Below, one piece after another: positions 43,897 to 53,148 of a DNA stretch of 64,000 nucleotides. The stretch's first letter is position 1, and each line of letters starts with the position of its first letter. The notes under the pieces were generated by a model, which worked only from the letters and a program-made list of their open reading frames with translations, made no database searches and was not told the DNA's origin. The position numbers were made by a program, and so were the translations under genes. The DNA comes from Mesorhizobium loti (lineage in GTDB: Bacteria; Pseudomonadota; Alphaproteobacteria; Rhizobiales; Rhizobiaceae), in NCBI RefSeq assembly GCF_003148495.1, contig NZ_QGGH01000001.1:1198347-1262346 (forward strand), written 5' to 3'.

Positions 43897-44897
43897 TTCA
43901 GCATCTCGCGGAAGGGATCGGGATAGTCGCCGCCGGGACGCGGAAAGTTCTTCAGCGAGGCTTCGGCATTGTCCTTGTTGATCAACAGCACAGGCGCGGG
44001 CACGTTGGCGGGCAGTTCCTTGCCCTTGGCCGCGATCGCACAGGCTTCGACGCCCATGGCGCCGACGACATAGGGGTATTGCGCGACGGTGGCGGTGAGT
44101 TCGCCTGATGCAATCGACTTCAGCGCGTCGACGATGCCGTCGAGGCCGATCACCTTGACGTCCTTGCCGGAGGTCTGCACGGCGCGCTCGACGCCGAGCG
44201 CCATGATGTCGTTGGCGGCAAAGAAGCCGGCGAGGTCCGGATGCGCGGCAAGGATGTCGGTGGCGGCGGTCAACGCCTTCTCGCGATCCCAGTCGGCGCT
44301 GACCATCACCACGACTTCGAGCTTGCCTTCGACGGCCTGCTTGAAGCCCTTGATGCGGGCATTGGAGCCGACATCGCCGACGATGCCGGCGACCAGCGCG
44401 ACCTTGGCGCCCTTCGGCACGAGCTTCAGCATCTCTTCGCCGGCCAGCGCGCCGGCGGCGACATTGTCGGTGCCGATATAGGTCGAGACGGCAAAGCCGG
44501 CGGCCTTGGCCTGCTCGGGGTCGATGGTCGAGTCGATGTTGACGATCGGCTTCTTCTTCTGGGCGACCGGCACCAGCGCCTGGACGAGGTTGGATACGCT
44601 GATCGGGTTGACCAGATAGCAATCGAAATCCTGCATGGCCATGGCGGTCAGGCGGTCGGCCTGGCCGGTGGCGTCACCCATATTGGCGGCGGCCTGGACG
44701 CTGACATTGACACCGTTGGCCTTGGCCTGCTCCTCGATGCCCTGCTGCATGGTCTGGAAGAAGGGGTTGTCGAGGCCTTTGACGATGGCCGCGACTTTCG
44801 CCGCATCCTCGGCGTGGACGGGCGCTGAGACGATGGTTGCAAGCACGCCTGCGCCAAGCAGGCTCGTACCGAGTTTCAGGCAATTGAACACGCGCAT
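43893..44897 (-). CDS. Sugar ABC transporter substrate-binding protein (RbsB/FrcB-like)
   Basis: 334 residues from the ATG at 44897, which follows GGAGGA by about eight bases. Signal peptide ends near residue 27 (PVHAE). It has the periplasmic-binding fold of the ribose family (AAIVKGLDNPFFQTMQQGIEE, FFAANDIMALG near 225). It heads an operon of binding protein, permease, ATPase and Gfo/Idh/MocA oxidoreductase. Confidence 0.92.
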   Translation of the reverse strand: MRVFNCLKLGTSLLGAGVLATIVSAPVHAEDAAKVAAIVKGLDNPFFQTMQQGIEEQAKANGVNVSVQAAANMGDATGQADRLTAMAMQDFDCYLVNPISVSNLVQALVPVAQKKKPIVNIDSTIDPEQAKAAGFAVSTYIGTDNVAAGALAGEEMLKLVPKGAKVALVAGIVGDVGSNARIKGFKQAVEGKLEVVVMVSADWDREKALTAATDILAAHPDLAGFFAANDIMALGVERAVQTSGKDVKVIGLDGIVDALKSIASGELTATVAQYPYVVGAMGVEACAIAAKGKELPANVPAPVLLINKDNAEASLKNFPRPGGDYPDPFREMLK

Positions 44898-45311
44898 GGT
44901 TTTTCCTCCTCCTGATTGTTTTATGTGCTGCATCAATGTCGCTGTCCGGCGACTGCAATGTCCGACGGTGCGCAAGCGACCCCGGCGCCTGGCGCGACGA
45001 TCCGCCAACAGGTTGCTGCCCGCTTTGTGGTGTGCGGGTCGCAGCCCCGGTTCGGGCGCTTTTTGATGTCAGGCATTGCTCCTCCCAGAGCGCCGGCCGA
45101 TGCCATGCCAGCGTTTCCGCATGTTTTAGAAAAAATTGACACGCGTCAAGATTTAAAATGGTGCGCAGCGATTTTGACTGTGCGGTCCCTACGGCATGAC
45201 TGGCCAGCCGATATGCGCTACAACCAAGGCGCGAAAAAAATGCCGCCCAGAGGGAACCTTTGGGAGGCATCGGCGTTTGTCGCTGCTTTTGTGCAAGGGG
45301 AGGTTTTGGGG
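44898..45311. other. Intergenic stretch without convincing genes
   Basis: The 414 bases before the sugar binding-protein gene contain open frames on both strands, but none has a good start and plausible composition. The region holds the palindrome at 45136-45149 and AT-richer sequence around 45120-45165, which fits a promoter zone for the minus-strand sugar operon. I see nothing else definable. Confidence 0.5.
45136..45149. promoter_or_regulatory. Palindrome, candidate operator of the sugar operon
   Basis: TTGAC-ACGC-GTCAA is a perfect 5-bp inverted repeat. On the minus strand it includes TTGACG, which could serve as a -35 box for the operon starting at 44897, giving a leader of about 200 bases. 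Assignment is tentative. Confidence 0.35.
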
Positions 45312-45563
45312 ATGGAGCGTTTCGAAATCCTAGAAGAGCCAACAGGCACATTCTCGATTTTCGATACATTCACGGAATTGCCGGCAACGGTCGAAGGCGG
45401 TGCGTGCATCGGGCTTTACCGGCACGAAGTGCCGCTGGCGCTGCTTGCAGCGATTGAAACGGTTCAGCCCGGCAATTTCTCGCTGCTGCCATCCTTGGCG
45501 GCGTTGAACGGCTGGCGGGCCAATGAAGACGATCGGTCGCTTTCAGATGACCTGCTGGCGTGA
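45312..45563 (+). CDS. Small hypothetical protein
   Basis: 83 residues from the ATG at 45312, eight bases after GGGGAGG. An upstream in-frame ATG at 45240 is possible. The sequence (RFEILEEPTGTFSIFDTFTELPATVEGG) is acidic, without signal peptide or membrane span. I do not recognise the family. Start signals and composition support coding. Confidence 0.55.
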   Translation: MERFEILEEPTGTFSIFDTFTELPATVEGGACIGLYRHEVPLALLAAIETVQPGNFSLLPSLAALNGWRANEDDRSLSDDLLA

Positions 45564-45683
45564 GCAAAGCCAGCCGCCATCGCATCAAAAAATCATACCG
45601 TAGGGGAAATCACGCCCTGTCGTCGAAAGCGGCGGTCAGGCATGGGGGGCAAGGGGAGGTTGTAGAGCGTTGGGAGGTGAACA

Positions 45684-45881
45684 ATGTCTGATCAGGACGA
45701 CCTGATCCGAGCGGCCATCGGACGGCTGCTCGCCGAGAAGACAGGCGCCGCCGTCATCTCGATGAGAGAGAGCACTACGGAGCTTCTGGCGCTGACCGGT
45801 GCCGCGCTGGACGAAAGACTGCAGGACCTTCTGCTGGAAATGGCCGAAGTCCGCGGCATGATGGTCGCGCTCGATATTTAG
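45684..45881 (+). CDS. Small hypothetical protein, 65 residues
   Basis: The ATG at 45684 follows GGGAGG by about six bases. The product is acidic and mostly helical (DDLIRAAIGRLLAEKTGAAVISM), cytosolic by appearance. I do not recognise the family. It is 120 bases downstream of the previous small gene and convergent with the TetR gene. Confidence 0.6.
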   Translation: MSDQDDLIRAAIGRLLAEKTGAAVISMRESTTELLALTGAALDERLQDLLLEMAEVRGMMVALDI

Positions 45882-45994
45882 GACGGCCATCGATCTGGCA
45901 GCCAGTCCGCCGACCAAGGCGATGCCGTTTTGCCGAAGGGCTGACGCGGAGTTTGGGGGCAGGGCGCGGGTGACCTGAAGGGTGGCGCCCCGCC

Positions 45995-46561
45995 CTAACG
46001 CTGCTCGATCAGTGTCCGCGCCGCATCTTTCCCCGCCGAGAGGATACGATCCGACAATTCCGTCCCTTCGACGGCGCGAGCCAATTGGAGCGCGCCGATG
46101 AGCGTTGCAAAGACAGCCAGCGCCACGCCTTCCGGATCCTTGTCCTGCGGAAGTGCGGCAGACAATTGGTGGGCCAAAGCCAGCAAGCGGTCGGTATAGA
46201 CCTTACGCGTTTCAGGCGGTTGACGCGCGAGCTCCGGCAACAGCGCGGCCGACGCGCAGCCCGTTCCCGGATTATCCCGGTGCTCGGCCGACAGATACGC
46301 CTCTATCGCCATCTGCGGGCCACCGGAGGCCAAGGCTTCCGCCAGTTGCTGCGACTGAATCTCCATGGCTGCCGCCACGCTCTCGCGGACAAGCTCGGCC
46401 TTGGATTGAAAGTGCGGATAAAACGCCCCGTTCGTCAGCCCGGCGTCGCTCATGATGGTCGCCAGTCCGGACGCGGCTATGCCGTCACCGCGAAAACGGT
46501 CGGCGGCGACTTCCATGATCCGGCCGCGTGATGCGTCCTTCCGGCCCTTTTCGTAGCGCAT
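45995..46561 (-). CDS. TetR-family transcriptional regulator
   Basis: 188 residues. Residues about 10-55 form the helix-turn-helix (AADRFRGDGIAASGLATIMSDAGLTNGAFYPHF), a variant of the YxHF signature that ends the TetR DNA-binding domain. The C-terminal half is a helical ligand-binding domain. It is divergent from an SDR gene with an 85-base gap that holds a perfect palindrome, so it is likely to repress itself and the SDR/MDR pair. Confidence 0.9.
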   Translation of the reverse strand: MRYEKGRKDASRGRIMEVAADRFRGDGIAASGLATIMSDAGLTNGAFYPHFQSKAELVRESVAAAMEIQSQQLAEALASGGPQMAIEAYLSAEHRDNPGTGCASAALLPELARQPPETRKVYTDRLLALAHQLSAALPQDKDPEGVALAVFATLIGALQLARAVEGTELSDRILSAGKDAARTLIEQR

Positions 46562-46586
46562 GGCTGCATTGCCTTTCTGCTATTGC

Positions 46587-46600
46587 ATTATGGTCATAAT
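46587..46600. promoter_or_regulatory. Perfect palindrome between TetR and SDR genes, candidate TetR operator
   Basis: ATTATG-GT-CATAAT is a perfect 6-bp inverted repeat with a 2-bp centre in the divergent region. Its AT-rich symmetry and position fit a TetR-type operator. Confidence 0.5.
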
Positions 46601-46646
46601 TTGATAGTATGAGTGTAATTCAAAGGACGCGAAAAAGCTAGCCCTC

Positions 46647-47477
46647 ATGATTTTGGAGCACGAAATGAATATGAATTCCGGAAGAACCGCTGTCGTGACC
46701 GGCGCCTCCTCGGGCATCGGCCGCGCCAGCGCCGAGGCACTGGCGCGGGCAGGCTTCACTGTCTTTGGAACGAGCCGCAAGGCCAGCAACGGCCCGGACG
46801 GGGTGACCATGCTGGTTTGCGACGTGACCGACGATGAGTCGGTTGCCGCACTCGTTTCGACGGTGCTCTCGCAGACCGGCCGGATCGACCTCCTGGTCAA
46901 CAATGCCGGCGTCGGCCTGCTTGGAGGCGCCGAGGAATTCTCGATCGCGCAGGTGCAGGCCCTGTTCGACGTCAACCTGTTCGGTGTCATCCGCATGACC
47001 AATGCCGTGTTGCCGTCGATGCGGCGGCGTGGCGAAGGGCGCATCATCAACATCGGCTCGGTGTTGGGCCTCGTGCCGGCGCCGTATTCAGCGCATTATT
47101 CGGCGGTCAAGCACGCGCTCGAGGGCTATTCGGAATCGCTCGACCACGAGGTTCGTGCGTTCAATATCCGCGTCTCGGTCATCGAGCCGGCATTCGTTCG
47201 CACCGTCTTCGACCAGAACGGAATCCAGCCGGATTCGCTGTTGAAGGAATACGATCAGGCTCGAGCCGGACTCGAAGCGCTCCTTCGCGATGTGATGCCT
47301 GTAGCCGACCGGCCGGAAGTGGTGGCGCAGGTGGTCGTCAAGGCAGCGACCGATGCCCGCCCGCGGCGGCGCTACACCGCCGGCAAGGCAGCGCGCCAGG
47401 TCAGCCTACTGCGCCGTTTTGCCCCCGCGGCGATATTCGACAAGAGCCTGCGCAAACAGTTCCGCCTGCCGGTTTGA
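46647..47477 (+). CDS. Short-chain dehydrogenase/reductase
   Basis: 276 residues from 46647; ATGs at 46665 and 46671 are alternatives and would bring the cofactor motif nearer the start. It has GASSGIGRASAEAL near 19, NNAGVGL near 84 and the catalytic YSAVK near 150. The long substrate-binding C-terminus resembles oxidoreductases of the retinol/carbonyl-reductase type. It is under the divergent TetR promoter region. Confidence 0.9.
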   Translation: MILEHEMNMNSGRTAVVTGASSGIGRASAEALARAGFTVFGTSRKASNGPDGVTMLVCDVTDDESVAALVSTVLSQTGRIDLLVNNAGVGLLGGAEEFSIAQVQALFDVNLFGVIRMTNAVLPSMRRRGEGRIINIGSVLGLVPAPYSAHYSAVKHALEGYSESLDHEVRAFNIRVSVIEPAFVRTVFDQNGIQPDSLLKEYDQARAGLEALLRDVMPVADRPEVVAQVVVKAATDARPRRRYTAGKAARQVSLLRRFAPAAIFDKSLRKQFRLPV

Positions 47478-47538
47478 ATGACAGAGGGGATTTAACGCAC
47501 ATGCGACACGCCAAAATCACTTTGAGAAAGTCACTGCC

Positions 47539-48540
47539 ATGAAGGCATACGTCGTTGATAAGTATAACAAGAAGGGCACTCTCCGGCTGGCTGAGATGCC
47601 GGAGCCGGAACTCGGGGACAGCGATGTCCTGGTCGAGGTTTACGCCGCGGCGGTGAACCTGCTCGATTCCAAGGTCAAAACCGGAGAGTTCAAGCTGATC
47701 CTTCCCTATCGCCGGCCCTTCATCCTGGGTCACGACGTAGCCGGGAGGGTTGTCCGCGTGGGATCGAAAGTCCGCAAATTCAAACTCGGCGACGACGTCT
47801 ATGCGCGGCCGCGCGACGGCCGCATCGGGACGTTCGCCGAGTTCATCGCCATGGATGAAGCCGACGTGGCCTTGAAGCCTGTGAACCTCAGCATGGAGGA
47901 GGCGGCCTCGATCCCGCTAGTCGGTCTGACCGCCTGGCAGGCGCTCATCGAAAGGGCGAGCTTGAAGAAGGGACAGAAGGTTTTCATTCAAGCTGGCTCC
48001 GGCGGCGTGGGGACATTCGCCATCCAGCTGGCCAAGCATCTCGGCGCAATCGTTGCGACAACCGCCAGCGCAGCGAGTGCCGATCTGGTCAGGGGGCTCG
48101 GCGCCGATGTGGTCGTCGACTACAGGAAAGACGACTTTGAGAAAGTCCTGTCGGGCTACGACGTCGTCTTGAACAGCCAGGACGCCAAAACGCTTGAAAA
48201 ATCCCTGAATGTGCTGAAACCGGGTGGCAAGCTCATCTCCATCTCCGGTCCACCGGATCCCGAATTTGCCAGGAAGCAGGGACTGAACGTGGCGCTGAGG
48301 CTAGTGCTGCGCTTTCTGAGCCGTGGAATCCGGGCCAGGGCCAGGCGCCGTGGCGTGAAGTTCTCGTTCCTTTTCATGTGGGCGCAGGGCGAGCGGCTGA
48401 GCAAGATCGCGTCGCTCATCGAATCCGGTGCGATCCGCCCGGTTGTCGATCGGGTCTTTCCCTTCGAAGCGACCAACGAGGCTCTGGCCTACGTCGAAAC
48501 AGGACGCGCCAAGGGCAAGGTGGTCATCAAGGTCAGGTAG
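47539..48540 (+). CDS. Medium-chain reductase, quinone-oxidoreductase type
   Basis: 333 residues. It lacks the structural-zinc cysteine cluster of alcohol dehydrogenases and has the NADPH motif GSGGVGTFAIQLAKHLGA near 155, so it belongs to the zinc-free quinone oxidoreductase branch. The ending RAKGKVVIKV is typical. It follows the SDR by 61 bases and may be co-regulated by the TetR protein, suggesting a detoxification role for carbonyl compounds. Confidence 0.9.
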   Translation: MKAYVVDKYNKKGTLRLAEMPEPELGDSDVLVEVYAAAVNLLDSKVKTGEFKLILPYRRPFILGHDVAGRVVRVGSKVRKFKLGDDVYARPRDGRIGTFAEFIAMDEADVALKPVNLSMEEAASIPLVGLTAWQALIERASLKKGQKVFIQAGSGGVGTFAIQLAKHLGAIVATTASAASADLVRGLGADVVVDYRKDDFEKVLSGYDVVLNSQDAKTLEKSLNVLKPGGKLISISGPPDPEFARKQGLNVALRLVLRFLSRGIRARARRRGVKFSFLFMWAQGERLSKIASLIESGAIRPVVDRVFPFEATNEALAYVETGRAKGKVVIKVR

Positions 48541-48569
48541 GATACCTGTCACATCTTCGATGTCATGGA

Positions 48570-48851
48570 TCAATTCGTCCCGGTAGGATCGATCGTTGTC
48601 AGGCGTGCCCTGGCCTCGATGAGGCGCCTTTGCGCGGCCCTTATCCGGCCGCACAATGCGAGATTAAGGGCGACGCCAGCTTCCTCGTCCAGCAAGTCAT
48701 TCGCGCGCTTGAGAGAGTTTTCAGCTCGTCTTATGCGCAGTCTGGCGTTGGCCGTTTCGATGCTGTGAATTTCAATCATCTGTCCAGAGTCCTTTGGAGT
48801 TCCGGTCCCTTCCTTGAGTAAACCGCCGCTGATCGGATTGGTTCCAGCCAT
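48570..48851 (-). CDS. Small helical hypothetical protein
   Basis: Up to 93 residues from the ATG at 48851, or 69 from the ATG at 48779. The C-terminal part is rich in Arg, Ala and Glu and looks like a helical or coiled-coil segment (IETANARLRIRRAENSLKRA). No strong ribosome-binding site is visible for either start, and I do not recognise a family. The bases 48852-49022 hold no further gene. Confidence 0.4.
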   Translation of the reverse strand: MAGTNPISGGLLKEGTGTPKDSGQMIEIHSIETANARLRIRRAENSLKRANDLLDEEAGVALNLALCGRIRAAQRRLIEARARLTTIDPTGTN

Positions 48852-49022
48852 GGCGGGCACCGCCCGTGGCAGGCGGAGCGATCCAGTCGGGCCTACAACG
48901 CTGTCGCTGCGGTGGTGACCATGCCTGCCAGGCGCTGCGCTACGTCCGAGCCTCACTGCAACGCTGACTCTTTTCCCTGCCCTCAAACGTCTTAGCTACA
49001 GTGAAGCAACGGAGCAGGGTCG

Positions 49023-49781
49023 ATGAGCCTCAAGGACAAGAAAATCGTGGTCACCGGTGGCAGCCGTGGGCTTGGCCTCGGACTGGTCGAAGCGCTGGTC
49101 GAACAGGGCGCCAGCGTGACTGTCGTTGCCCGCGGCGCCGAGGCGCTGGAGGCGGTCGGTGCGCGGCTCGGGGTCGCCACCATCTCAGCCGACGTCACGG
49201 ACGAGGACGCGGCCTATCGCATTCTTGGCGAAGTCCGCCCTGACATCGTGGTGCTGAACGCTGGCGCTACGCCTCGGATGGGGCGGCTGGATCAGCTGAA
49301 GTGGGAGGATTTCTCCATTGCCTGGGAAACCGACGTCAAGGCGGGGCTCTACTGGCTGCAGGCGGCGCTCAACCTGCCGCTCAAGCCGGGCAGCCGGGTG
49401 CTGGTGGGGTCGAGTGGGGCTGCCGTCACCGGATCGCAGATGTCGGGTGGTTATGGCGGCTCCAAGCGCATGCTCTGGTTCATGGCCAAATATGCCAATG
49501 GTGTTGCGCAGGAAAAGAAGCTCGGCATCCGCTTCCAGGCGATCGTACCGCGGCAGATGATCCTCGGTACCGGAACCGGCGATGCCGCGGCCAACGCCTA
49601 TGCAGGCTCGATGGGCATTACGCCGGAACAATTCGTCACCCGCTTCGGCGCGCCGATGCCGCCCAGGGCGTTCGGCGACAGGGTGGTTTCAGTGCTCGAA
49701 GACCCGCAATATGCCGAGGGCGTCGTCTTCGGCCTCAACGGCGATGCGGGCGTGACCGTGATGGAGGGCGCGGCGGCTTGA
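49023..49781 (+). CDS. Short-chain dehydrogenase/reductase
   Basis: 252 residues. The cofactor motif GGSRGLGLGLVEAL is near 12 and the catalytic YGGSK near 143. LNAGATP replaces the usual NNAG. The stop overlaps the TTG start of the sigma-factor gene, so the two are translationally coupled, which links this enzyme to sigma-dependent stress or signalling. Confidence 0.88.
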   Translation: MSLKDKKIVVTGGSRGLGLGLVEALVEQGASVTVVARGAEALEAVGARLGVATISADVTDEDAAYRILGEVRPDIVVLNAGATPRMGRLDQLKWEDFSIAWETDVKAGLYWLQAALNLPLKPGSRVLVGSSGAAVTGSQMSGGYGGSKRMLWFMAKYANGVAQEKKLGIRFQAIVPRQMILGTGTGDAAANAYAGSMGITPEQFVTRFGAPMPPRAFGDRVVSVLEDPQYAEGVVFGLNGDAGVTVMEGAAA

Positions 49782-50710
49782 GCGAGCGAGAACCTGCCGT
49801 GGACCGCGACCGACAGGAAGGGCTGCTTGCCCTTGCCGCCGCGCTGCGGCCGGAGCTGCACCGCTACTGCGCGCGTCTGATGGGATCGGTCATCGACGGC
49901 GAGGATGTCGTGCAGGACACCTTTGCCCGGGCCTTCGTTGCGCTGGACGAGCTGTGCGAGGTGCCGCAGTTGCGGCCCTGGCTGTTCCGGATCGCCCACA
50001 ACCGCGCGCTGGACCTGCTGCGCAGCCGTGCGATCCGCGTCGCTGAGCCCATCGAGGCGGCGCTTGAGATTGCCGACACCAAAGCCGACCCGGTGGAGAC
50101 GCTGATGCGCAGGCAAGCTGTACAGACCGCCGTGTCGCGCTTTGCGGAGCTTCCGGTTCTCCAGCGCAGCGTCATCATCCTCAAAGATGTTCTCGACGAG
50201 CCGCTGACCGAGATCGCCGCTCTGCTGGACATCACGGTCGATGCGGTGAAGGGGCATCTGGCGCGCGGCCGCGCCCGGCTTCGGCAGATCAATGCCACTG
50301 CCGCGGCGCTTCCCGACGCGCGCATCGCATCCGCCGCCGTGGTTTGCTATGCGACCCTGTTCAACCAGCGCGACTGGGACGGCTTGCGCGCGCTGCTTGC
50401 CGACGACGTCAGACTTCATCAGTCCTTGCATCCGCCGCGCTCGGGCGCCGCCGACGTCGGCATGTTTTTCACGATCTACGCCAGGAGCGATCGCGTATGG
50501 CTGACGCCGGCATGGCTCGAGGGCCGCGAGGTGATCGCGGTGTTCGAAAACCAGACCGACCCGAAGCCCCATCATTTCATGCGGCTGGAGTGGCGGGAGG
50601 GGCGGATCAGCTTCATCTGCGACTATCGCTATGTCAGCTATATCGCCGAGGATGCGGAACTGGTGCTGGCCAGGGACGCCGGATCTTTCGGTCGCGGCAC
50701 CGGGCGCTGA
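49778..50710 (+). CDS. ECF sigma factor with SnoaL-like C-terminal domain
   Basis: 310 residues from a TTG at 49778 that overlaps the SDR stop (TTGA) and follows GGAGGG by nine bases. Residues about 20-85 contain sigma region 2 (VIDGEDVVQDTFARAFVALD, LFRIAHNRALDLLRS) and about 120-175 region 4 (LPVLQRSVIILKDVLDEPLTEIAALL). Residues about 195-300 form a SnoaL/NTF2-like domain, as in ECF groups that use such a tail in place of an anti-sigma factor. No anti-sigma gene is adjacent. Target genes are unknown. Confidence 0.88.
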   Translation: MSEREPAVDRDRQEGLLALAAALRPELHRYCARLMGSVIDGEDVVQDTFARAFVALDELCEVPQLRPWLFRIAHNRALDLLRSRAIRVAEPIEAALEIADTKADPVETLMRRQAVQTAVSRFAELPVLQRSVIILKDVLDEPLTEIAALLDITVDAVKGHLARGRARLRQINATAAALPDARIASAAVVCYATLFNQRDWDGLRALLADDVRLHQSLHPPRSGAADVGMFFTIYARSDRVWLTPAWLEGREVIAVFENQTDPKPHHFMRLEWREGRISFICDYRYVSYIAEDAELVLARDAGSFGRGTGR

Positions 50711-50717
50711 GGGAGCA

Positions 50718-51200
50718 TTAGCCGCGTCGGGCTGCGTCAATCGCCGCGACGTCGATCTTCCTCATGTCCATCATCGCATCAAACGCGCGCCTGGCTTCGT
50801 CGCCGCCGGCCGCCATCGCCTCGGTCAGCGTGCGCGGTGTGATTTGCCAGGACACGCCCCATCTGTCCTTGCACCAGCCGCACGCGCTCTCCTGGCCGCC
50901 ATTGCCGACAATGGCATTCCAGTAGCGGTCGGTTTCCTGCTGATCGTCGGTGGCGATCTGGAACGAGAAGGCCTCGCTTTGCCTGAACGCGGAGCCGCCG
51001 TTCAATCCGATGCAGGGAATGCCGGCAACGGTGAATTCCACCGTCAACACGTCGCCCTTCTTGCCGGACGGAAAATCACTCGGCGCACGGTGAACGGCGC
51101 TCACCTTGGTGTCGGGAAAGGTCTTTGCGTAGAAGTGGGCCGCAGCCTCGGCGTCCTTGTCGAACCAGAGGCAAATCGTGTTCTTTGGCGTCTTTGGCAT
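50718..51200 (-). CDS. VOC-superfamily protein (PhnB/glyoxalase-like)
   Basis: 160 residues from the ATG at 51200, eight bases after AAGGAA. It begins ICLWFDKDAEAAAHFYAKTFP and contains SGKKGDVLTVEFTVAGIP and DRWGVSWQITPR, typical of the PhnB-like VOC family once labelled 3-demethylubiquinone methyltransferase. The reaction is unknown. Convergent with the sigma-factor gene at a seven-base distance. Confidence 0.88.
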   Translation of the reverse strand: MPKTPKNTICLWFDKDAEAAAHFYAKTFPDTKVSAVHRAPSDFPSGKKGDVLTVEFTVAGIPCIGLNGGSAFRQSEAFSFQIATDDQQETDRYWNAIVGNGGQESACGWCKDRWGVSWQITPRTLTEAMAAGGDEARRAFDAMMDMRKIDVAAIDAARRG

Positions 51201-51382
51201 TGCGTGTTCCTTTCGATCTGAAGCCGGATTTCCGTCCTTGTGTCCCGCCCACGCGCTCTTCCGAAATAGGTCGCCAACCGCTTTTTCTCCACCCTTGCGC
51301 AAGCAAGCCGACAAGCGCGGCTGACCGCTTTGCGTCCCTTGGCGGAATGGTGTTTTCGGCGTCAGAGTTGATCTGGCAGACG

Positions 51383-52531
51383 TCAGCCCAGAAGATTGCG
51401 TGCGGTGCGCATGAAGATCTTTGAGCCGATCGGGATCAGGTCGTCGGGAAAGTCGTAGTCCGGATTGTGCAATGCAGGGTGCCGCTCGCCTGCACCGAGG
51501 AAGAACATTGCCGACGAAGCGCTGTGGCCGAACAGGCCGAAATCCTCCGAGGCGCGCATCGGCAGGGCTTCTTCGCCGTGCACGACGCCCTCTTCGTCGA
51601 GCGCGCGTTGCAGGTGCTCCACCGCATCCGGCGCGTTGACGCTGGCGACGAAGATCTCGTGATAGTCCCAACGAGCGGAAAGACCATGCTGGCCGGCGAT
51701 CTTCGTGACCAGCGCTTCAGCAGCAGTGCACAGGTTTGCCATGCGCTCGTCGCGCCGGGTCCGCAGCGTCGCCCAAACCTCGGCATGCGCCGGTGCGATG
51801 CCGTACACGGCTTCGCCCATCGCGGCATGGGTGACGGTCACCATGGAGAAGTCGTCATCGGCGAAGGTTCCGCTGCCGAGCGCAGGGAGCGCCGGCATCA
51901 ACTCACTGATCGCCAGCATCGGCGAGGTGCCGGTCTCGGGCATGGACGAATGCGCGGTCTTGCCCTCCAGCACGATGCGCATGCCGCGTGAAGCGCAGTT
52001 GACGACGCCGGTTTTGACCCGAACTTCGCCCAACGGCACGCCGGGCAGATTGTGCAGCGAGAAAGCGAAATCCGGCGCGATCTCGGTGAAGCGCGGATCG
52101 GCGACTACGCCGGCTGCGCCATTGCCGGTTTCCTCCGCCGGCTGGAACATCAGCACGACGCGGCCGCTTGCAGGCCTGTCGCGCCCGAGCTGACGGCCAA
52201 GGGACGCCAGGATCGCAGTGTGTCCGTCATGGCCGCACATATGCGACTTGCCCGGCACCCGCGAGGAATGCGGCACGCCTGAAAGCTCTTCGATCGGCAA
52301 GGCATCGAGTTCCGAGCGGAACAGCACCGTCGGCCCTGCCTTACCGCTGTCGTATATGGCCGCCACGCCGTGCCCGCCCAATCCGGTGAGCACTTTGTCC
52401 GGCCCGGTATCGGCGAGGAAGTCGACGACCTCTTTTGCCGTCTTCTCCTCCTCGTTGGAGATTTCCGGCTGCTGGTGCAGCTTACGCCGCCACGTGGTCA
52501 ACTCGACAATGTCTCGGTTGGTCAGGGTCAC
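51383..52531 (-). CDS. M20-family amidohydrolase (hippurate hydrolase type)
   Basis: 382 residues from a GTG at 52531, nine bases after GGAGG. The metal-site motifs are CGHDGHTAIL near 97 and EETGNGAAG near 130, with SMPETG and ASEDFGLFG further on. Such enzymes release amino acids from N-acyl conjugates, including auxin conjugates and hippurate. No neighbour explains the substrate. A monocistronic gene as far as I can see. Confidence 0.9.
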   Translation of the reverse strand: MTLTNRDIVELTTWRRKLHQQPEISNEEEKTAKEVVDFLADTGPDKVLTGLGGHGVAAIYDSGKAGPTVLFRSELDALPIEELSGVPHSSRVPGKSHMCGHDGHTAILASLGRQLGRDRPASGRVVLMFQPAEETGNGAAGVVADPRFTEIAPDFAFSLHNLPGVPLGEVRVKTGVVNCASRGMRIVLEGKTAHSSMPETGTSPMLAISELMPALPALGSGTFADDDFSMVTVTHAAMGEAVYGIAPAHAEVWATLRTRRDERMANLCTAAEALVTKIAGQHGLSARWDYHEIFVASVNAPDAVEHLQRALDEEGVVHGEEALPMRASEDFGLFGHSASSAMFFLGAGERHPALHNPDYDFPDDLIPIGSKIFMRTARNLLG

Positions 52532-52579
52532 GCGTTTCGGCCTCCGTTTGCTCCGATCGGCACAGTGTCGCAAACGCTT

Positions 52580-53035
52580 CTAGCGTACGCGATTGGGGCA
52601 GAGCGCTTTGAACTGGTCCAGCGTAACATCGTATGACGAGGCGCCGGAGCCATCGAGCAAGACGTTCTCATCCGTATCGGTTATCAGATAGTCCGTCGTC
52701 ACATCCGTGCCCTTGTTGCGGCCCTGGAACAGCATGTTGGCGCCATAGAAGGTGGTGAATTTGCCGGTCTTGCAGTTGGCGATGATCTCGAAGTGCAGGG
52801 GCGCCTTCATTTCCGCGGCAATGCAATCCTCGGAGAAATCATGGCCATATTCGCGGCAGTAGACGCGCGCCTTCTGCCTGCTGTGTTTGGCCAGGATGCC
52901 GGCGTGGGTGGAGCCGATGCCTGTCTTTTTGACGATGGTGAGTTCCATTCCCACCTTGTTGCCGTAGTAGATCGTACTCGCTTGCGCCGCTGTCGGCAGG
53001 ATCAAGGCGGACAGCACAACCAACAGATGTCGCAT
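52580..53035 (-). CDS. Secreted hypothetical protein
   Basis: 151 residues with a signal peptide ending near residue 19 (TAAQAS). The mature protein has several cysteines (RVYCREYGHDFSEDC, IANCKTGKF, LCPN) that could form disulfides, and no membrane span. I do not recognise the family. It is a single gene with 112 bases to the upstream reading frame. Confidence 0.75.
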   Translation of the reverse strand: MRHLLVVLSALILPTAAQASTIYYGNKVGMELTIVKKTGIGSTHAGILAKHSRQKARVYCREYGHDFSEDCIAAEMKAPLHFEIIANCKTGKFTTFYGANMLFQGRNKGTDVTTDYLITDTDENVLLDGSGASSYDVTLDQFKALCPNRVR

Positions 53036-53148
53036 GGAAAATCCTCCCTTTCACCGGAAGGATTTCACGTGCGCGATCGCCCGGTCAAGGCCCTCGATGC
53101 AACACGGCTCGCAGAGGCCGACGCCGCTGCGAGCTGTGTCTAGATTGC

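Noticed and set aside
42895..44622. 575-residue permease reading
   Set aside because: The region upstream of 43896 is an out-of-frame reading of the binding-protein gene; the GTG overlapping its stop is the better start.
44916..45563. Full 215-residue frame
   Set aside because: The first 130 residues lack a ribosome-binding site and look like translated intergenic DNA; only the part from 45312 is proposed.
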